In this document: positions 62,296-64,000 of the stretch, in pieces
Position numbering within the stretch: position 1 is the first letter of the stretch
Layout of the letters: each line of letters opens with the position of its first letter
Origin: Actinomycetes bacterium
GTDB lineage: Bacteria; Actinomycetota; Acidimicrobiia; IMCC26256; PALSA-610
Direction of reading: 5' to 3'
DNA: 64,000 nucleotides
Assembly (NCBI GenBank): GCA_025360585.1
Contig: JANYBW010000035.1
Location: 1 to 64,000 of the forward strand
Translations under genes and position numbers: made by a program
The notes under the pieces: generated by a model
The model's database searches: none
What the model saw: the letters and a program-made list of their open reading frames with translations, nothing else
What the model was told of the DNA's origin: nothing

Positions 62296-63472
62296 TGGCA
62301 CCGTAGAGATCGACCACGTCTGGAAACGGTTCCGTGCCGACCGAGGCCGGCGGCTATTTCGAGACCACGTCTCCCGAGCGCAACAGCGCCTCACCGGAAA
62401 TTCCGCTGCCGCCGATTGGCGCTGGGTCTTGCGCGACGTTGATTTCAAAATCACCCAAGGTGAAGCCGTTGGCATCATGGGTATCAACGGCGCGGGCAAA
62501 TCAACATTGCTCAAGATGATCTCGGGAGTGATGTATCCGCATAGCGGACGAATCCGCGTAGCCGGGCGCATCGGCGCGTTGCTCGAGGTCTCGTCCGGGA
62601 TCCACCCCGAGCTCACTGGTCGAGAGAACATCAATATTTTCGGCACGCTGCTCGGTTTGAGTCGTGCCCAGGTAAACAGCAAGTACGACGAGATCGTTGC
62701 CTTCGCCGAAATCGAAAGTGCCGTCAATCGCCAGATCAAGTTCTATTCGAGCGGCATGAAGACCCGGCTCGGATTTTCGATTGCGGCATTTCTCGAACCC
62801 GATGTGCTCGTCGTCGATGAGGTTCTGGCCGTTGGGGACCAAATCTTTCAACAAAAATGCCTCGATCGCATGCGCGTGGTGCTGCAAAGTGGCGTCACGC
62901 TGCTGTTGGTCAGTCACGACCTTGCGTCGATGGGTGCCACCGCTACCCGGGGCTTGTGGCTTCACGACGGCACGCTGCGCGGCGACGGTCCGATCGAACA
63001 GGTCTTAACGAGTTATCGCCGCGATATTGAGGGCCGTGCCGCCGAATCGAGCACCGCCCACGGTGACGTTGGCGTATCTGATTTCCAGGTCTCGCGCCCA
63101 GATGGAATGGCAATTGAAACCAACGAGCCATGCCGGCTCGAATTCAAACTGGATTCTGCCAAGGACCGAATCCTGGAAATCTTCGTCGGCGTAACGCAAG
63201 GTCCCGCGACCCCAATATTTCTGCTCAGCAAAGCGTACGAAGTCCAAGAAGGCTCGACGCCATTTCGGGTCGATATCCCGCGCCTGCCACTGCCCGTCGG
63301 AGATTTCCACGTGTGGGTAGCGGTCAGTGACCGCTTGTCGCGCCAACCGCTTACACCCTGGCAGCCCATCGCGCCGCTACTCGTTGGTGGTCATCGATCA
63401 CTTGATCCTGGAATCCGAGGCGTCGTTCGCCTCTCGCCAGTGTTCGTAGAAGCGCAGTGGGAAACCCTCTAG
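62285..63472 (+). CDS. ABC exporter ATPase with C-terminal glycan-binding-like domain (Wzt-like)
   Basis: The 395-residue protein has Walker A IMGINGAGKSTLLKMI, a Q-loop region GRIGALLEVSSGIHPELTGREN typical of Wzt/TagH, signature FYSSGMKTRLGFSIA, Walker B VLVVDEVLAVGD and the His in LLLVSHD. After about residue 250 a beta-rich domain of 145 residues follows (LEFKLDSAKDRILEIFVGV), the position of the Wzt carbohydrate-binding domain that recognises the capped glycan end. The substrate is likely a completed lipid-linked polysaccharide, perhaps sulfated or methylated by the neighbours. Confidence 0.93.
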   Translation: MSPDGTVEIDHVWKRFRADRGRRLFRDHVSRAQQRLTGNSAAADWRWVLRDVDFKITQGEAVGIMGINGAGKSTLLKMISGVMYPHSGRIRVAGRIGALLEVSSGIHPELTGRENINIFGTLLGLSRAQVNSKYDEIVAFAEIESAVNRQIKFYSSGMKTRLGFSIAAFLEPDVLVVDEVLAVGDQIFQQKCLDRMRVVLQSGVTLLLVSHDLASMGATATRGLWLHDGTLRGDGPIEQVLTSYRRDIEGRAAESSTAHGDVGVSDFQVSRPDGMAIETNEPCRLEFKLDSAKDRILEIFVGVTQGPATPIFLLSKAYEVQEGSTPFRVDIPRLPLPVGDFHVWVAVSDRLSRQPLTPWQPIAPLLVGGHRSLDPGIRGVVRLSPVFVEAQWETL

Positions 63473-63477
63473 CGGAT

Positions 63478-64000
63478 TTACTCTCGCGCCATATCCGCGA
63501 ACTTCGTGAACTTATCGATGAACGCTAAGCGCACGGTTCCCGTCGGGCCACCACGGTGTTTCGCCACAATTATTTCGGCCACACCGCGCTGTTCAGAATC
63601 TTCGTTGTAATAATCGTCGCGGTAAATGAACAAGACAACATCGGCATCTTGTTCGATCGAACCTGATTCACGAAGGTCCGCCAGCATTGGCCGCTTGTCG
63701 GTTCGGTATTCCAATTGTCGGTTCAGCTGCGACAGTGCCATCACTGGACATTGCATTTCGCGAGCGAGGATTTTCAAACCCCGAGAAAGTTCCGATACTT
63801 CGACCTGGCGAGACTCAATGCGTTTGTTGCTCGACATCAGCTGGAGGTAGTCGACAACGATCAACCCAACTTCACCGTACTGGGCCTTGATCCGCCGCGC
63901 TTTCGCTCGCATTTCCATGACCGTGCAGCGCGGATCGTCGTCGATAAAAAATGGGGCCTCTGCGAGACGGCCTACTGCTTGATTGAGTTTCGGCCATTCA
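63478..64000 (-). CDS. dnaB: Replicative DNA helicase DnaB, C-terminal part (runs off right edge)
   Basis: The frame is open through the right edge of the window. It shows FFIDDDPRCTVMEMRAKARR, LIVVDYLQLMSS (Walker B, H2), SRGLKILAREMQCPVMALSQLNRQ (H3), RPMLADLRESGSIEQDADVV (the H4 region) and a final GPTGTVRLAFIDKFTKFAD. These are the RecA-like C-terminal motifs of the hexameric replicative helicase. Walker A lies outside the window. It converges with the Wzt-like gene, with five bases between. Confidence 0.96.
   Translation of the reverse strand, partial: EWPKLNQAVGRLAEAPFFIDDDPRCTVMEMRAKARRIKAQYGEVGLIVVDYLQLMSSNKRIESRQVEVSELSRGLKILAREMQCPVMALSQLNRQLEYRTDKRPMLADLRESGSIEQDADVVLFIYRDDYYNEDSEQRGVAEIIVAKHRGGPTGTVRLAFIDKFTKFADMARE

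Overview
The window looks like part of an actinobacterial chromosome, most likely an Acidimicrobiia-type lineage with a GC content I would estimate in the mid-to-high 50s. The supporting markers are a NucS/EndoMS mismatch endonuclease, a DUF3097 protein, a small conserved 'ALGQSAGPP' protein and a piece of an MmyB-type regulator, together with many GTG and TTG starts. The assignment rests on gene content only. Genes cover nearly everything; no gene-free stretch exceeds about 270 bases, and I see no rRNA, insertion sequence, prophage or CRISPR array. Two tRNA genes are present, Ser(GCT) and Arg(ACG).

Layout. 1-4062 (minus) is the 5' part of a large secreted RHS/YD-repeat protein, whose signal peptide is thrown out of frame by a 7-bp tandem repeat. 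4295-8838 holds a possible toxin-antitoxin-like pair, a metallophosphoesterase, an aminoglycoside-phosphotransferase-fold protein, an unknown protein and a membrane glycosyltransferase-like protein. 8962-14734 holds a two-in-one ABC exporter, a regulator remnant, a small conserved protein, a PHP-domain protein and tRNA-Ser. 14846-18886 is a small-molecule catabolic patch: RraA-like aldolase, D-2-hydroxyacid dehydrogenase, cupin, DUF1003 protein, ureidoglycolate-lyase-family protein, SDR, then tRNA-Arg.

19972-42196 is a large envelope-polysaccharide locus. It contains an undecaprenyl-phosphate sugar transferase, three or more glycosyltransferases, a WecG-type transferase, a Wzx-like flippase, a Wzy/WaaL-type ligase or polymerase, a Wzz-like protein, two acyltransferase-3 proteins, a hexapeptide acetyltransferase, a PIG-L deacetylase and an unusual double alpha/beta hydrolase. 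Eight of these genes form one tightly packed minus-strand operon (35841 down to 25987) with overlapping or abutting ends. A second export route lies at 58281-63472: GalE, a methyltransferase, a sulfotransferase and a Wzm/Wzt ABC exporter with a carbohydrate-binding-like tail.

Between the two, 42442-49398 carries an AMP-dependent acyl-CoA ligase, a short non-ribosomal peptide synthetase (partial C, A with a glycine-type code, T, TE with Cys nucleophile) and an acyl-CoA dehydrogenase. 49498-55583 carries a CoA-transferase, a sugar isomerase/epimerase, two Gfo/Idh/MocA oxidoreductases and two SDRs, which resemble an oxidative polyol or sugar pathway. 55627-58169 is housekeeping: DUF3097, two small envelope proteins and NucS. 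The window ends in the C-terminal part of the replicative helicase DnaB.

A cross-cutting feature is short tandem repeats: 7 bp at the RHS start, 13-14 bp upstream of wecG, 14 bp between two oxidoreductases, 14 bp across the NucS stop codon, and 12 bp in frame inside the sulfotransferase. The most promising objects for follow-up are the repeat-controlled RHS start, the stand-alone glycine-type NRPS, and the double hydrolase plus catalytically degenerate Wzz/kinase pair in the polysaccharide operon.
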